64,000 bases of DNA from CAKUIA01 sp044433115. GTDB taxonomy: Bacteria; Verrucomicrobiota; Verrucomicrobiia; Opitutales; Intestinicryptomonadaceae. The notes below the pieces were generated by a model that had not been told where the DNA came from, did no database searches, and saw only the letters and a program-made list of their open reading frames with translations. How positions within the stretch are numbered: position 1 is the stretch's first letter; every line of letters starts with the position of its first letter. Position numbers and translations under genes: made by a program. The DNA lies in the NCBI GenBank assembly GCA_044433115.1, contig JAWXTY010000006.1:1-64000 (forward strand), read 5' to 3'. Of the stretch, positions 9,453 through 17,848 are shown in pieces.

Positions 9453-9824
9453 CTAGGGTTTTGGCTCTATGGAGAAGTAAGCGATTGACTCTTTTTCTCG
9501 GGTTAAGCCGTTATAGTGTTTCTTTAAGACATCTATGCTATGTCCCATTTGTTCGGCAGTGAGATAGGCGTTTTTAGTCAAGGCTAGGTAGTAGGTGGCA
9601 GCTGAGTGTCTTAGGGCATTATCTTTCCATTTGATTTTATGTAGCTCTCTAAATTGCGTAAAGCGTGCGATAAATCCTTTGTCTAGGACTTTCTCTTTCG
9701 TACTGAGTTTGTCGGAGTGTGGGGCTAGGAACTTCGCCAAGTTCTCAGTGATTTTCACGACTCGCCTTGCGGAGATGCAGGGCTTTTTTTGTGGGAGTGT
9801 GGTGTTCTTGATGGGCTGTGGAAT
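9453..9824 (-). pseudogene. Tyrosine recombinase (integrase) C-terminal remnant
   Basis: Only the C-terminal catalytic part remains. ALRHSAATYYLA carries the R and H of the HxxR region, EQMGHS the next His, and KKHYNGL the catalytic Tyr. The upstream frame contains KPCISARRVVKITENLAKFL, typical of the region before the active site, then ends at a stop near 9824. The N-terminal binding domains and the first catalytic Arg are missing. It points toward tRNA-Arg, as expected for an element that integrated there. The ATG at 9758 is unlikely to matter because the protein is truncated. Confidence 0.75.
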
Positions 9825-9847
9825 TTATTTATAGTATACTTTTTTAT

Positions 9848-9877
9848 TTGACTTGGGGTTGTATTATTATTTATACT
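9848..9877 (+). promoter_or_regulatory. Candidate sigma-70 promoter for the gene at 9953
   Basis: TTGACT (9848-9853), an 18-base spacer and TATACT (9872-9877) lie 75 bases upstream of the start codon. A close match, but by-eye promoters in AT-rich DNA carry a real false-positive risk. Confidence 0.45.
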
Positions 9878-9952
9878 AAAAATTGATTTTCTTTTTTTTA
9901 CTCATTTTGCTGAGTTTGACTAAGGCTTTTTAAAATTGATTTTTATATAAAT

Positions 9953-10735
9953 ATGAATAACAGCGAAATAGAAGATATTATAAACTTCATTGAGGACTCA
10001 TCTCCTGAAAAGATTGGGGGCTTAATTGAATTGATATATTTTAAAAATAAAGGGGGTTTCCCTGCAAAAGCTTTTGCTCTTATTTTTGAAAAATTTCATT
10101 ATAAACCAAGTGTGATTAGAAAATTTATTATAGAAAATTTTGATGAAAATTTTAAAATAGAAGTAGGGATTTTAATAAATGAACTCGATAAAACTGTAGA
10201 CAATTTAGAGCTTGTATTAGATGCAATATATGCAGAAAAGGCTGGCTTTAATATAGAAGATTTTGACATATTATCTTATGTCTTTGGCTTGTCTGCGTAC
10301 CAAATATATATAATGATAAAAAGGGCAATTGCTCCAGATTTCGAGATTAGTTTTTATAAAGAGCATAGCAATCTGGGTTTAGAAGCGATGAAGTTTTTAC
10401 AAAGAGATGCCCTTTTTGAGTGGTTTATAAACCCAACTAAAGTCGAAACAAAGTTTAATACAAATTTAACCCAAGACTTTATAAGGCTTATTCAAAGAAT
10501 AGAGCCAATTAGTGAGCAAATCGATTTTTATAAGCTATATTCCTTTAATTTAGCTAAGGCTAAAGATAGGCAAGCTCATCAAAATTTTCAGAAAATGTTA
10601 TCTGCTAAAATGTTGAAATTAAAGTCTATTGAAAGTTTTTCTAAAGATGTTTCAGTTGTAGTAAATGAAGCTATAGGCTTGGCACAAAACAAAAAGATAG
10701 TATCTTATATTCTAAAGGTGAGTTCTAAAAATTAG
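9953..10735 (+). CDS. Unknown alpha-helical protein, 5' part of a gene split by a mini-element
   Basis: I do not recognise the family. The frame gives 260 residues, rich in Lys, Glu, Ile and Phe, with no signal peptide or membrane segment; it looks cytoplasmic and helical. The last five codons (VSSKN, then stop) come from the inserted element that begins at 10717. The rest of the gene continues at 10891. Removing the element and one 4-bp copy of TAAA joins ...VSYILK to IISSKNARDFEPLI in frame, giving an original protein of about 319 residues. What remains is a C-terminally truncated product. No SD sequence is obvious before the ATG. Confidence 0.6.
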   Translation: MNNSEIEDIINFIEDSSPEKIGGLIELIYFKNKGGFPAKAFALIFEKFHYKPSVIRKFIIENFDENFKIEVGILINELDKTVDNLELVLDAIYAEKAGFNIEDFDILSYVFGLSAYQIYIMIKRAIAPDFEISFYKEHSNLGLEAMKFLQRDALFEWFINPTKVETKFNTNLTQDFIRLIQRIEPISEQIDFYKLYSFNLAKAKDRQAHQNFQKMLSAKMLKLKSIESFSKDVSVVVNEAIGLAQNKKIVSYILKVSSKN

Positions 10736-10897
10736 TTTTTGAAAAGTAAAGAAAAGGGCAATTATTCTTTTTTGCCTATTTTTGCTTGAATTTCCTTCTT
10801 TTTACGTCAAATAATTGCATTATTATCCTTAAAAAACAAGAAAATTACGCTAAAAATATTTCAAAAAATAACTAATTGCTAATTTTTAGAACTCACC
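10717..10897 (+). mobile_element. Palindromic mini-element, copy 3 (interrupts a gene)
   Basis: 181 bp with perfect 19-bp terminal inverted repeats GGTGAGTTCTAAAAATTAG, flanked on both sides by TAAA (a 4-bp target duplication). The host reading frame is restored when the element plus one TAAA is removed. The interior is almost the same as copy 4 at 12332. Non-coding. Confidence 0.9.
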
Positions 10898-11082
10898 TAA
10901 AGATAATCTCTAGTAAAAATGCTAGAGATTTTGAGCCTCTCATTGAGCAACTTGGCTATACTAGCATAAATAAATTTAATGTAATTAGCCTTGGCGATAA
11001 TAACTTTAAAGTTGCTCAAGAGCTAAGTGCAATTATTGGCACAGATATGGAAGTTGCCTTTTTGGAGTTGGAGGAAGTTTAG
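10891..11082 (+). pseudogene. 3' remainder of the split gene
   Basis: After the element, the same frame continues as LKIISSKNARDFEPLIEQLG to AFLELEEV and stop, about 60 residues. The only upstream ATG in frame lies inside the element, so independent translation is unlikely. The stop is directly before the stop of the convergent gene at 11083. Confidence 0.7.
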
Positions 11083-12318
11083 TTATTTATGTTTTTGGAG
11101 ATTGCCTATGTTGATGACTTCAGGGTCTTTGGGGGCTTTTGCGTTTTCGTTGGCTGTTTTTATTAGTATTGCAAGTTGTATAGATACGGCTTGGCTGAGT
11201 TTTTTAGACTCGATTGCTTTGTATAGATATTTTAAAAATAGCTGATTTTCTGTACTTAAAGTTATGCGTTTTAGGGTGTTAAGGTAAGTCATACCAACTG
11301 CAAAGTCTGCTTTCTCTTGGGGGCTTTGAGGGCTTTTCTTCTCTCTAACTAATTTTTCAGTGTACGCTCCTTCTTTAGTATATTCCAATGTAGAAATTAT
11401 TTTAAGGAAAGTCTTGTAGCTTGAAGTAGCGTAAAACTCGCCCCAAAGCATATCTAGTTGAGCTGGAGCAAAGCCACCTTCTAGTTCCTTATAGGGATTA
11501 GGTATAATATTTTGCGACAAATAAGTATATATTTGAGCGTCATCTTCGCCTATAAATACAGGATTAAAGCCTTTGTTGGCATAGGCAAAGAGTATCAATA
11601 TTTTCTTCTTTAGATTTTCGCTAGCAGTGGGGTAAATTTGCAATAATTTATCGTAGAGAAAGTCTTGGGCATCGAAAGCGTATTTATAAAAGTTTAGGAA
11701 AAAGTAGTCTAGTCCCTTGGGAGCTCCCTTTTTCAATAGGGGAGTATTCTCTGATATAAATAGGGCAAATAGCTCGTTTGGATTAGCTAATTGATTGTAG
11801 TTAAATATAAAAGAAGTAGCCTCCTTTGAGTTATCTATAGCTTTGGGAAGTTCCCACTCAATTAGCTCTATACTCTTTACAAAGTCAAAGACTTCCTTTT
11901 CGAATATGACACGCAACAATATGTCATATTTGCCAAGAGGGGCGTCTTTAGAGAATTTATAGTTCACAGGCTTGCCAAGGGGCATTATAGAATTTATCTG
12001 GCTTGGCTCGAAGCTAAACTTAGTTCGCTCTCTGGCAATATCCTCCATTTTGTCTTTGCCTATTACAAAAAATTCATATTCAAAGCTACACTCTTTTATC
12101 TCTTCAAAGAATTTAAAAAAGAGGTGAAAGTTCAAATTTTCCTCTCTATAACAAGTCTTGAGGTCTTGAACAAAGGGGGTAGCATTTTCTGGTATAAAAT
12201 ACCACCAGTCCATCGCAGTGTCTTGGACTGACATCGTTATATCGCAATTAAAGTTTCTTTTCGCAAATAAGCTAATAGAGCTAAGTAAAAGTAGGCAAAG
12301 TAGGATAAGTTTTTTCAT
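11083..12318 (-). CDS. Secreted protein of unknown function
   Basis: 411 residues with a clear N-terminal signal peptide (MKKLILLCLLLLSSISLFA, cleavage expected after FA). I do not recognise the mature part. It begins with a beta-rich region (FHLFFKFFEEI, SFEYEFFVIGKD, YDILLRVIFEKEVFDFV) that could be an Ig-like fold. The rest is helical (FLNFYKYAFDAQDFLYDKLLQIYP and ENLKKKILILFAYANKG) and ends in a Lys-rich tail. It probably acts in the periplasm or at the surface. A mini-element lies 14 bases upstream of its start, so its promoter must be in or beyond that element. Confidence 0.7.
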   Translation of the reverse strand: MKKLILLCLLLLSSISLFAKRNFNCDITMSVQDTAMDWWYFIPENATPFVQDLKTCYREENLNFHLFFKFFEEIKECSFEYEFFVIGKDKMEDIARERTKFSFEPSQINSIMPLGKPVNYKFSKDAPLGKYDILLRVIFEKEVFDFVKSIELIEWELPKAIDNSKEATSFIFNYNQLANPNELFALFISENTPLLKKGAPKGLDYFFLNFYKYAFDAQDFLYDKLLQIYPTASENLKKKILILFAYANKGFNPVFIGEDDAQIYTYLSQNIIPNPYKELEGGFAPAQLDMLWGEFYATSSYKTFLKIISTLEYTKEGAYTEKLVREKKSPQSPQEKADFAVGMTYLNTLKRITLSTENQLFLKYLYKAIESKKLSQAVSIQLAILIKTANENAKAPKDPEVINIGNLQKHK

Positions 12319-12331
12319 TTTAAATAGTAGA

Positions 12332-12512
12332 GGTGAGTTCTAAAAATTAGTTTTTGAAAAGTTAAGAAAAGGGCAATTGTTCTTTTTTGCCTATTTTTGC
12401 TTGAATTTCCTTGTTTTTACGTTAAATAATTGCATTATTCGCCTTAAAAAACAAGAAAATTACGCTAAAAATAATTTAAAAAATAACTAATTGCTAATTT
12501 TTAGAACTCACC
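12332..12512 (+). mobile_element. Palindromic mini-element, copy 4
   Basis: 181 bp with perfect 19-bp terminal inverted repeats GGTGAGTTCTAAAAATTAG, flanked by TAGA on both sides (4-bp target duplication). It is highly similar to copy 3 over its whole length. It lies between the start of the secreted-protein gene and the end of mgtE. Confidence 0.9.
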
Positions 12513-12525
12513 TAGAGGTGAATCT

Positions 12526-13908
12526 CTAAACTAAGAATAGCGACCCTATACCTAAAAATATTAAGAAGCCTCCAGAGTCTGTTAGAGCTGTAGTGAATAT
12601 TGATGAGCCTGTTGCAGGGTCGAGTTTAAATCGTTTTAGGGTAAAAGGTATTATACAACCCAAGAAGCCTCCCATAGTCATATTCAATAGCATTGCCACC
12701 CAAACTACTATAGCAAAGTCCCATCTAAAAGTTAGTATCAAAACTAAGAGTGCTCCAAAAAATCCAACGCAAATTCCATTTAGCATAGCCTTGATAGTTT
12801 CTCTAAGGCAGATTTTCGACTCATCGAAAAGCTCCACTTCGCCAAGAGCAATAGAGCGAACAGTAATCGCCAATACCTGAGCTCCAGTGTTGCCTCCAAC
12901 TCCTGCGATTATAGGCATAAACACAGCAAGTAGAGCAAGTTTAGATATGTCGTCTTGGAATACGCCTACTACTGAGCTTGCCAAAAATGCTGTAATTAAA
13001 TTTACAAACAACCAAGGCATTCTGCTCTTTAAGCTATCTGGTATAGAGTCAAAGAGGGTTTCGTCTGCCCCTGCACCTGCCATTTTTTGTATATCTTCTG
13101 TGCCTTCTTGTACTAATACGTCTAAAACGTCGTCGTGCGTAACTATACCTAGAGGCACGCCAGCTTCGTCTATTACAGGCAATGTAGGGAAATTCGTATC
13201 TGCCATTATTTGAGCTACCAACTCCTTATCCATATTAGGGCTTAGCAAGCCTATCAAATTGGCATTCATTATCTTTTCTAAAGTAGTGCTTTTAGGTGCT
13301 AGAACTAAGTCTCGCATAGCAACAACCCCAACAAGAACACCTTGGCTATTAACTACGTATAGATATTGCAAATTATTATAAGAGTCCTTTGTAGTTCTAA
13401 TTAGCTCTATAGCCTCGTCTATAGATAGACTTGCTTGGGCTACCAAAAACTCAGGGTTCATTATACCACCTGCACTATCAGGGTCGTATTCTAAAAGCTC
13501 CCTAACTGTTTCGGCGGTCTCTGGCTGAGTCTTTTCAAGGCAGTCTAAAATTCTGTCCCTATCTTCCTCGTCAAGCTCTGCAACAAGGTCTGCAGCGTCG
13601 TCGAGTTCCATCTCGTTCAATAGAGAAGCTGCTCGGCTCTCTCTCATCTCCGAAAGCAATTCGGCAGAGTCTTCTGGAGTCATTTCAGCGACTACTTCTG
13701 AGGCTCTCTCTTCAGGGAGTTTCCTCAAAATCATACGCTGGGTATCAACGTCTATTCTCTCAAGGAAGCCAGCAAGAGCATAAGGGGAAGTCTCTAAGAG
13801 CATTTCCTCGTCTAAACTATCTAAGGCATTGCTCTCGTGTAGCTGGATAAATTCGTAGAGAGTATATCCTTTTTCCTTTAAATGTTCATCGTTATTAGCT
13901 GACTGCAT
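12526..13908 (-). CDS. mgtE: Magnesium transporter MgtE
   Basis: 460 residues, the full family length. The acidic N domain (residues about 10-130, with repeated EMTPEDSAELL-type motifs) is followed by two CBS domains (about 145-270, IMNPEFLVAQ and IMNANLIGLL) and a five-helix membrane domain. The membrane domain has the selectivity-region motif GVGGNTGAQ and ends SGGFLIFLGIGSLFLV. MgtE forms a dimeric Mg2+ channel gated by Mg2+ binding to the cytosolic domains. It is divergent from the deoxyribosyltransferase gene. No Mg2+ riboswitch was recognised in the 143-base gap at 13909-14051. Confidence 0.95.
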   Translation of the reverse strand: MQSANNDEHLKEKGYTLYEFIQLHESNALDSLDEEMLLETSPYALAGFLERIDVDTQRMILRKLPEERASEVVAEMTPEDSAELLSEMRESRAASLLNEMELDDAADLVAELDEEDRDRILDCLEKTQPETAETVRELLEYDPDSAGGIMNPEFLVAQASLSIDEAIELIRTTKDSYNNLQYLYVVNSQGVLVGVVAMRDLVLAPKSTTLEKIMNANLIGLLSPNMDKELVAQIMADTNFPTLPVIDEAGVPLGIVTHDDVLDVLVQEGTEDIQKMAGAGADETLFDSIPDSLKSRMPWLFVNLITAFLASSVVGVFQDDISKLALLAVFMPIIAGVGGNTGAQVLAITVRSIALGEVELFDESKICLRETIKAMLNGICVGFFGALLVLILTFRWDFAIVVWVAMLLNMTMGGFLGCIIPFTLKRFKLDPATGSSIFTTALTDSGGFLIFLGIGSLFLV

Positions 13909-14051
13909 AGCTGGTAAAATTTTCTAAGTTATATTCTTTTAGCTAAAATAAAATATTTTTTTCTCGATTTTTACAAGTTTTTTTTAGAGCTTTGTGCATA
14001 AAATAAAAAAGCACTTGCTCTTTTTTTTGCTCTTGTTGATAATGTGGGGTT

Positions 14052-14648
14052 ATGATGAATACGAAAAAGACTTATAAAATATATTTCGCAGGGGCTCTTT
14101 TTGCTAAGAGCGACATTTTTGCTAACACATTTTTAGCTACAGAAATTACAAGGCTCTCAGAGGGTAGATATGAATTTGTATTGCCCCAAGACTTAGAGCA
14201 AAGGGAGGTTACGCCAAAATATATTAGAGATCAAGACTTAAAACAAGTTCTAGCTTGCGATGGGGCTTTATTTAATTACGATGGCACAGAACTCGACTCT
14301 GGCACACTAGTAGAATATATCTTTGCAAAATTCGCCGACAAACCTTCTGTAATTATGCGTACTGACATACGTCTAGCAGGCGACCAAACTAAGGAAGATG
14401 GACACCCTTGGAATTTGATGACTTCCTTTTTCCCTCGCACAAACTATCTAATTTTAGACTCTTTGGGTATGTATAAAGAGGCGTTGGCAGAAACTAAAGA
14501 TAGCCTTAAAGCGAGTAAACTTACAAATCACAAAATGGCTCAGCGTTGTATAGAAGAATTAGACAAAGTTTTTGCAACTGAGCCACTCATTGCCCCAGAA
14601 GATTTAAATACTATAGAGTCTTGGATACACAAATCTGCAGATTTTTAG
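14052..14648 (+). CDS. Nucleoside 2-deoxyribosyltransferase family protein
   Basis: 198 residues. IYFAGALF at the N-terminus and CDGALFNYDGTELDSGTLVEY with following AKFADKPSVIMRTDIR match the Rossmann-like fold and active-site region of the nucleoside 2-deoxyribosyltransferase family (Glu in the D-S-G-T-x-x-E segment). These enzymes exchange bases between deoxynucleosides or hydrolyse nucleotides during salvage. The C-terminal helix (EALAETKDSLKASKLTNHKMAQRCIEEL) is typical. It stands alone between mgtE and a SulP transporter. Two ATG codons are adjacent at 14052 and 14055. Which nucleoside is used cannot be told. Confidence 0.8.
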   Translation: MMNTKKTYKIYFAGALFAKSDIFANTFLATEITRLSEGRYEFVLPQDLEQREVTPKYIRDQDLKQVLACDGALFNYDGTELDSGTLVEYIFAKFADKPSVIMRTDIRLAGDQTKEDGHPWNLMTSFFPRTNYLILDSLGMYKEALAETKDSLKASKLTNHKMAQRCIEELDKVFATEPLIAPEDLNTIESWIHKSADF

Positions 14649-14748
14649 TATATAAAGAGCTGTTTTGCTTCAAAAAGAATAAAAAAATCTAAAAATCTTA
14701 TAAAAAACTTGTTTTTCTTGTCAGAAAGTGATGAGATAGATATATTAA

Positions 14749-14876
14749 GGTGCTATTTAAAACTTATAAAGTATAAAAACTGTAAAAAGTGTAGTTAGGT
14801 ATCGCCTTAAAAGTATCAAAGAAACATAACCTAAAAAACCTAAAGAATGGCAAATGCTAATTTTTTAGAACCCAAC
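14749..14876 (+). repeat. Degenerate palindromic mini-element, copy 5
   Basis: The right end GCTAATTTTTTAGAACCCAA matches the family terminus. The left end (GGTGCTATTTAAAACTTA) is decayed and the interior is hardly recognisable. It fills the gap before the SulP gene. The left boundary is uncertain. Confidence 0.45.
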
Positions 14877-14884
14877 TAAGCTAT

Positions 14885-16543
14885 ATGAGATATTTCAGAC
14901 CGAAGTTAGCAGACTCTATTAAAGGCTACAATTTTTCAACATTTCTCTCCGATTTAGGAGCAGGCATAAGTGTTGGTATTATAGCATTACCTTTGGCGAT
15001 GGCTTTTGCTATTGCCAGTGGCGTTTCGCCAGAACAGGGGATTATTACTGCAGTTATTGCAGGCTTTTTAATCTCGGCATTCGGGGGGTCGAAAGTACAA
15101 ATAGGTGGACCTACTGGTGCATTTATTATGATAGTCTTGGGCATTGTTGCTGAATATGGACTTGCAGGCTTGATGGTTTCTACCTTTATGGCAGGGGTTA
15201 TTTTGCTGATAATGGGTTTTGCCAAGATGGGTAGTGTAATTAAATACATACCTAGACCTGTAACTATAGGCTTTACAAATGGTATAGCTCTCGCAATTAT
15301 GGCAACTCAGATAAAGGACTTCTTTGGCTTTACTTATGCGACTTCGCCTAGTGGATTTGTAGATACCTTAACTACTTCTGCAAGTAGCTTATCCACTATA
15401 TCTTGGACAGCTACAGCAATTTCTGTATTCTCTGTTTTATTCTTGATTTTTTACCCTAAAAAGTGGGCATCTAAAGTGCCAGCTTCTATAGTAGTTATAA
15501 TATTGGCGACTTTGGCTTGCTTGATATTTGGCTTAAATGCAGAAACTATAGGCGATAAATTCGGCGAAATTAAGTCGGCTCTTCCTACATTTTCTATGCT
15601 AGACTTTGGGGCAGTAGATATTAAAGAATTAATTATGCCTGCATTTACTATAGCAATATTGGCTGCTATCGAGTCTTTGCTCTCTGCAGTTGTTGCAGAT
15701 GGCTTAACTGAAGAAAAGCACGACTCTAACCAAGAATTGGTAGGGCAGGGCATAGCTAATGTCATCGTTCCTTTCTTTGGAGGTATCCCAGCAACTGGTG
15801 CGATTGCAAGAACTGCAGCAAATATCAAAAATGGAGGCAAAACGCCTATAGCTGGTATAATACACGCAGTTGTTTTGCTTTTGATACTTTTAGTAGTTGG
15901 TCCTTATGTGAAGTTTATTCCACTTCCTGCTTTGGCTGCAATATTGTTTGTAGTTGCTTATAATATGGGGCAGTGGAGCGAGTTTTCTATGATACCTCGC
16001 CTACCAAGAAGCGATACAGTTGTATTTTTAGCAACTTTCCTTTTGACTTTGATTTTTGGCTTAACTGTTGCTGTAGAAGTAGGTATGGTATTAGCTGCTA
16101 TGCTCTTTATACGTAGAATATCCGAAACTACAGAGGTCTCTATATTAAATACCGATGTAGAACACGAAAGTTTTGTAGACAATCTTGAAGGCAAAGATGT
16201 CCCTCAAGAAGTTATGATATTTAGAGTCTTTGGCGTATTGATGTTTGGAGCTGCAGATAAGCTTGAAAATATCATAGGCAGACTAGCCCAACGCCCTAAG
16301 ATTATTATAATTAGAATGCGTACAGTGCTTGCTATGGACGCTACAGCCCTCGACGTGCTAGATAGAATTAGAGTAAAGCTCAACGCCCAAGGCATAGAAT
16401 TAGTTATAAGTGGGGCACACGACCAACCTTATGAGATGATGAAAAAGTCTAAGTTCCTAGATAAAATTGGACACGACCACGTGTTTAGGAGCATAGATTT
16501 AGCCCTAGATAGAGCTAGAGAAATTTTAAACAAGCAAGGCTAA
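14885..16543 (+). CDS. SulP-family anion transporter with C-terminal STAS domain
   Basis: 552 residues. About 12-14 membrane segments occupy residues 20-410, with the typical GIIALPLAMAFAIASGV and GGSKVQIGGPTGAF near the N-terminus (anion-binding region) and later GGIPATGAIARTAANIKNGG. A STAS domain follows from about 440, with the conserved IIIIRMRTVLAMDATALDVL. SulP proteins move sulfate, bicarbonate or organic anions, often with Na+ or H+. The substrate cannot be assigned; sulfate would fit the sulfatases in this window, bicarbonate is equally possible. Monocistronic, ending in a decayed mini-element. Confidence 0.9.
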   Translation: MRYFRPKLADSIKGYNFSTFLSDLGAGISVGIIALPLAMAFAIASGVSPEQGIITAVIAGFLISAFGGSKVQIGGPTGAFIMIVLGIVAEYGLAGLMVSTFMAGVILLIMGFAKMGSVIKYIPRPVTIGFTNGIALAIMATQIKDFFGFTYATSPSGFVDTLTTSASSLSTISWTATAISVFSVLFLIFYPKKWASKVPASIVVIILATLACLIFGLNAETIGDKFGEIKSALPTFSMLDFGAVDIKELIMPAFTIAILAAIESLLSAVVADGLTEEKHDSNQELVGQGIANVIVPFFGGIPATGAIARTAANIKNGGKTPIAGIIHAVVLLLILLVVGPYVKFIPLPALAAILFVVAYNMGQWSEFSMIPRLPRSDTVVFLATFLLTLIFGLTVAVEVGMVLAAMLFIRRISETTEVSILNTDVEHESFVDNLEGKDVPQEVMIFRVFGVLMFGAADKLENIIGRLAQRPKIIIIRMRTVLAMDATALDVLDRIRVKLNAQGIELVISGAHDQPYEMMKKSKFLDKIGHDHVFRSIDLALDRAREILNKQG

Positions 16544-16666
16544 GTTTTAGAAAAAATTTTCAAAAGCAAAGAAAAAGGCAACTATTCTTTGCTTTTTTTA
16601 TAATCTTTAAGCTTGGGTTAAAGGTGCTTGTAAGGAATAGCTAATTGTCAATTTTTAGAAGAGTCC
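16544..16666 (+). repeat. Degenerate palindromic mini-element, copy 6
   Basis: Starts directly after the SulP stop codon. AAAGAAAAAGGCAACTATTC matches the left interior of the family, and AATAGCTAATTGTCAATTTT with TAGAAGAGTCC the right end. The termini are decayed and the middle is shortened. Confidence 0.6.
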
Positions 16667-16761
16667 TAAAGAGTAAATTTAGGCTAGGTGAAAATTTTTC
16701 AAAAAAAAGCTTGCAATATAAAAAATATTAGTCATATTAGATAACTTAAACAATGGTTAAT

Positions 16762-16835
16762 GTCCCTATCGTCTAGCCCGGTTAGGACACTAGATTTTCA
16801 TTCTAGCGACCGGGGTTCGAATCCCCGTGGGGATA
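16762..16835 (+). tRNA. tRNA-Glu (anticodon UUC)
   Basis: The cloverleaf is clear. GTCCCTA pairs with TGGGGAT (wobbles at 1-72 and 6-67). The anticodon stem CTAGA/TCTAG encloses loop TTTTCAT, giving UUC. The T arm is CCGGGGTTCGAATCCCCG. The sequence is close to typical bacterial tRNA-Glu. CCA is not encoded. Confidence 0.95.
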
Positions 16836-16856
16836 CTTTTTCCTTTAGTTTAAATT

Positions 16857-16878
16857 ACGCCCTTCGGGGCGTTTTTTT
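16857..16878 (+). terminator. Terminator of tRNA-Glu
   Basis: A 6-bp stem ACGCCC/GGGCGT closed by a stable TTCG tetraloop is followed directly by seven T. Confidence 0.9.
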
Positions 16879-16950
16879 GTGCCTGTATCTTTGCCTTATT
16901 CTCAAATATATAGCTTGTCGGGGGCTTTAGGGGATTATGTAGGGCAAATA

Positions 16951-16986
16951 AAAAAGCTAGAGCGTTTTTTAGCACTCTAGCTTTTT
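16951..16986. terminator. Bidirectional terminator after rubrerythrin
   Basis: A perfect 12-bp stem AAAAAGCTAGAG/CTCTAGCTTTTT lies 26 bases beyond the rubrerythrin stop. Its A and T runs would act on both strands. Confidence 0.85.
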
Positions 16987-17011
16987 GTTTAAATGATTGT
17001 TCGAAGCTTTT

Positions 17012-17551
17012 TTAGAAGTTTTTAGCTTGGAGCTTGAAGTGAGCTTTTGCGTGGTCGCAAACTGGGCAGATTTCTGGAGCATCTTTGCCTACAAATATGT
17101 AGCCACAGTTGTTACATTCCCAAGTTGACTCTTCTTCTTTCTTAAATACTGTGTCTGTCTTTAGGTTAGACAATAGTTTTAAGTAGCGTTCTTCGTGTTC
17201 TTTTTCGATTTTAGCAACTTCTTCAAATAGGAAAGCGATGTGGTCGAAACCTTCTTCTTTAGCTTCCTTTGCGAAAGTAGCATACATATCAGTCCATTCG
17301 TAGTTTTCGCCATTTGCAGCGTCTGCTAAGTTGTCCATAGTAGAAGGAACAGTGCCACCGTGTAGTAATTTGAACCAAATTTTAGCGTGTTCTTTTTCGT
17401 TATTTGCAGTGTCTTCGAATAGAGAAGCTATTTGAACAAAGCCATCTTTTTTTGCCTTAGAAGCGTAGTATGTATATTTGTTTCTAGCTTGAGATTCGCC
17501 TGCGAAAGCAGATTGCAAATTAGCTTCAGTTTTAGAGCCTTTAAGTTCCAT
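17012..17551 (-). CDS. Rubrerythrin
   Basis: 179 residues. A ferritin-like four-helix domain (residues 1-135) carries the ExxH diiron ligand motifs ENTANNEKEHAKIW and EEVAKIEKEHEERYL. A C-terminal rubredoxin-like iron site has CNNCG and CPVCDHAKAHF. Rubrerythrins reduce hydrogen peroxide in the cytoplasm of anaerobes and microaerophiles, so this supports an oxygen-sensitive lifestyle. Single gene with its own terminator. The upstream 297 bases contain two related hairpin repeats but no further gene. Confidence 0.95.
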   Translation of the reverse strand: MELKGSKTEANLQSAFAGESQARNKYTYYASKAKKDGFVQIASLFEDTANNEKEHAKIWFKLLHGGTVPSTMDNLADAANGENYEWTDMYATFAKEAKEEGFDHIAFLFEEVAKIEKEHEERYLKLLSNLKTDTVFKKEEESTWECNNCGYIFVGKDAPEICPVCDHAKAHFKLQAKNF

Positions 17552-17696
17552 ATTATAATCCTTTTTAGTTATGTATTGTTTGCCGATATATAAGACTTTA
17601 TCTTATATATGATATAGTATTGAGTTATATGCTATAAAAGTCAAGGTATAGTTTAGAAGAATTAGCCTAATTTATTGAACGACAATTTTGTATCTA

Positions 17697-17800
17697 CACG
17701 CACAAAGAATGTTGCAAGCTCGAAAGCCTACACTCTGTTTGAAAATTTTGCATCTCATTACGCACAAAGAAAGAGTGCAAGCTCGAAAGCCTGCACTCTG
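17697..17800. repeat. Two related hairpin repeats between rubrerythrin and amtB; second is a terminator
   Basis: The segment GCAAGCTCGAAAGCCT with flanking CGCACAAAGAA and CACTCTGTTT occurs twice (about 17699-17740 and 17761-17802). The second copy forms a good stem AGAGTGCA/TGCACTCT at 17772-17799 and can terminate amtB transcription. The first has decayed arms. Confidence 0.65.
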
Positions 17801-17848
17801 TTTATCTTAATCTAATTTAAAACTCTGTTTTAAAATTCTTTTAATCAA

